This document shows positions 41,420 to 41,810 of a DNA stretch of 41,810 bases, piece by piece. Position numbers and translations under genes: made by a program. The stretch comes from an uncultured Lachnospiraceae bacterium (GTDB lineage Bacteria; Bacillota; Clostridia; Lachnospirales; Lachnospiraceae). Numbering within the stretch: the first letter of the stretch is position 1; each line of letters opens with the position of its first letter. The stretch lies in NCBI GenBank assembly GCA_947570615.1, contig CANOVJ010000033.1:1-41810 (forward strand). The letters run 5' to 3'. The notes beneath the pieces were generated by a model. That model made no database searches, was not told the DNA's origin, and saw only the letters and a list, made by a program, of their open reading frames with translations.

Positions 41420-41810
41420 TTATAACTGCTCAAACTGTACATGTTCAGACTGTCCGGACAGATAAACGTCATCAATCGTCTGCACCATCTTCTTTCCCTG
41501 CACTGTATGAATCGCTTTCACATAGTACGACTGCCCCCGTGATGCACGACCGCAAATATTCCCGTTCCCCCAGTCTGCTGAACGTCTCAAGTTGAGTGTG
41601 CCGTCGCAAATGACCGTCACTCTCATTGTTCCCTGTGGAATGATGGTCTTGCTTTCCTCCGGCTTTGTATTCGCCCCATTTCCGGCGTTTTCGGTCTCCG
41701 GTGTACTCTTTTCCGGCTCTGCCCCGTTCTGCCCGTCTGTGGCGGTCTCTGCGCTCTCTCCGGTGGCTTTCTGTGCCTCCTGCTGCCCGTCGCCTCCTCC
41801 GAAATCCTGC
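41420..41810 (-). CDS. C-terminal part of a protein with an SH3-like domain (partial)
   Basis: The frame runs off the right edge of the window; 129 residues are visible. The first ~60 are a low-complexity linker rich in Gly, Glu, Thr and Asn (GESAETATDGQNGAEPEKST), and the last ~65 form a bacterial SH3-like module (VTVICDGTLNLRRSADWGNG, ASRGQSYYVKAI, VYLSGQ). Such linkers followed by SH3-like domains occur at the ends of secreted cell-wall-active or mobile-element surface proteins in Clostridia. An internal ATG at 41626 is not the true start because the frame is open upstream. The full product and function cannot be judged. Confidence 0.6.
   Translation of the reverse strand, partial: QDFGGGDGQQEAQKATGESAETATDGQNGAEPEKSTPETENAGNGANTKPEESKTIIPQGTMRVTVICDGTLNLRRSADWGNGNICGRASRGQSYYVKAIHTVQGKKMVQTIDDVYLSGQSEHVQFEQL

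Overview
The window looks like chromosome of a spore-forming, GC-rich member of the Clostridia, most likely a gut Lachnospiraceae. Supporting signs are the gene order tig-clpP-clpX-lon-engB, an alpha/beta-type small acid-soluble spore protein, an AI-2E/YtvI-type membrane protein, a YesM/YesN plus LplABC-type sugar uptake locus, and an M60 (mucinase-type) peptidase carrying a dockerin. This placement is inferred from gene content; no rRNA or tRNA gene is present to confirm it.

Layout. (1) 1-708 has no convincing gene but holds a cluster of hairpins, including a leftward terminator and a possible short RNA. (2) 709-11566, all on the minus strand, is a protein quality-control block (trigger factor, ClpP, ClpX, Lon, EngB) followed by an AI-2E-family membrane protein, a D-2-hydroxyacid (probably D-lactate) dehydrogenase, a VanZ-like protein, a DUF308/HdeD-like protein and a methyltransferase. 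(3) 11924-22898 is a sugar-utilisation locus: a GH31 glycosidase, a GH13 oligo-1,6-glucosidase-type enzyme, two permeases and a solute-binding lipoprotein read leftward, with a divergent response regulator and sensor kinase. Val200 after the GH13 nucleophile points to alpha-1,6-linked gluco-oligosaccharides. (4) 22998-27612 holds an ECF-transporter S component, an ArsR/DUF2087 regulator with a small partner gene behind a consensus promoter that carries a symmetric inverted repeat, a spore protein, GreA, a CBS-pair protein, a DJ-1/PfpI protein and a CYTH protein. (5) 27933-31131 is a plus-strand operon: ECF-type sigma factor, polytopic membrane protein, ABC ATPase, ABC permease. (6) 31141-38254 is a two-gene minus-strand operon: a secreted 1881-residue M60 metallopeptidase with a dockerin, and a membrane-anchored protein with a cohesin-like domain. 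(7) 38605-41810 holds an FtsX-type ABC permease, a 3' fragment of its ATPase that stops abruptly at about 41344, and the 3' end of an SH3-like-domain protein of unrelated origin, suggesting a mobile-element or rearrangement junction.

The most interesting item is (6). The peptidase has a signal peptide and no visible anchor of its own, while the next gene encodes a cohesin-like domain with a C-terminal membrane anchor. Together they could form a small cell-surface dockerin-cohesin mucinase complex. Two related ~95-bp elements with GGCTGTCGC ends (27628-27725 and 38419-38511) flank the region from the sigma-factor operon to the mucinase operon and look like a MITE-type family.
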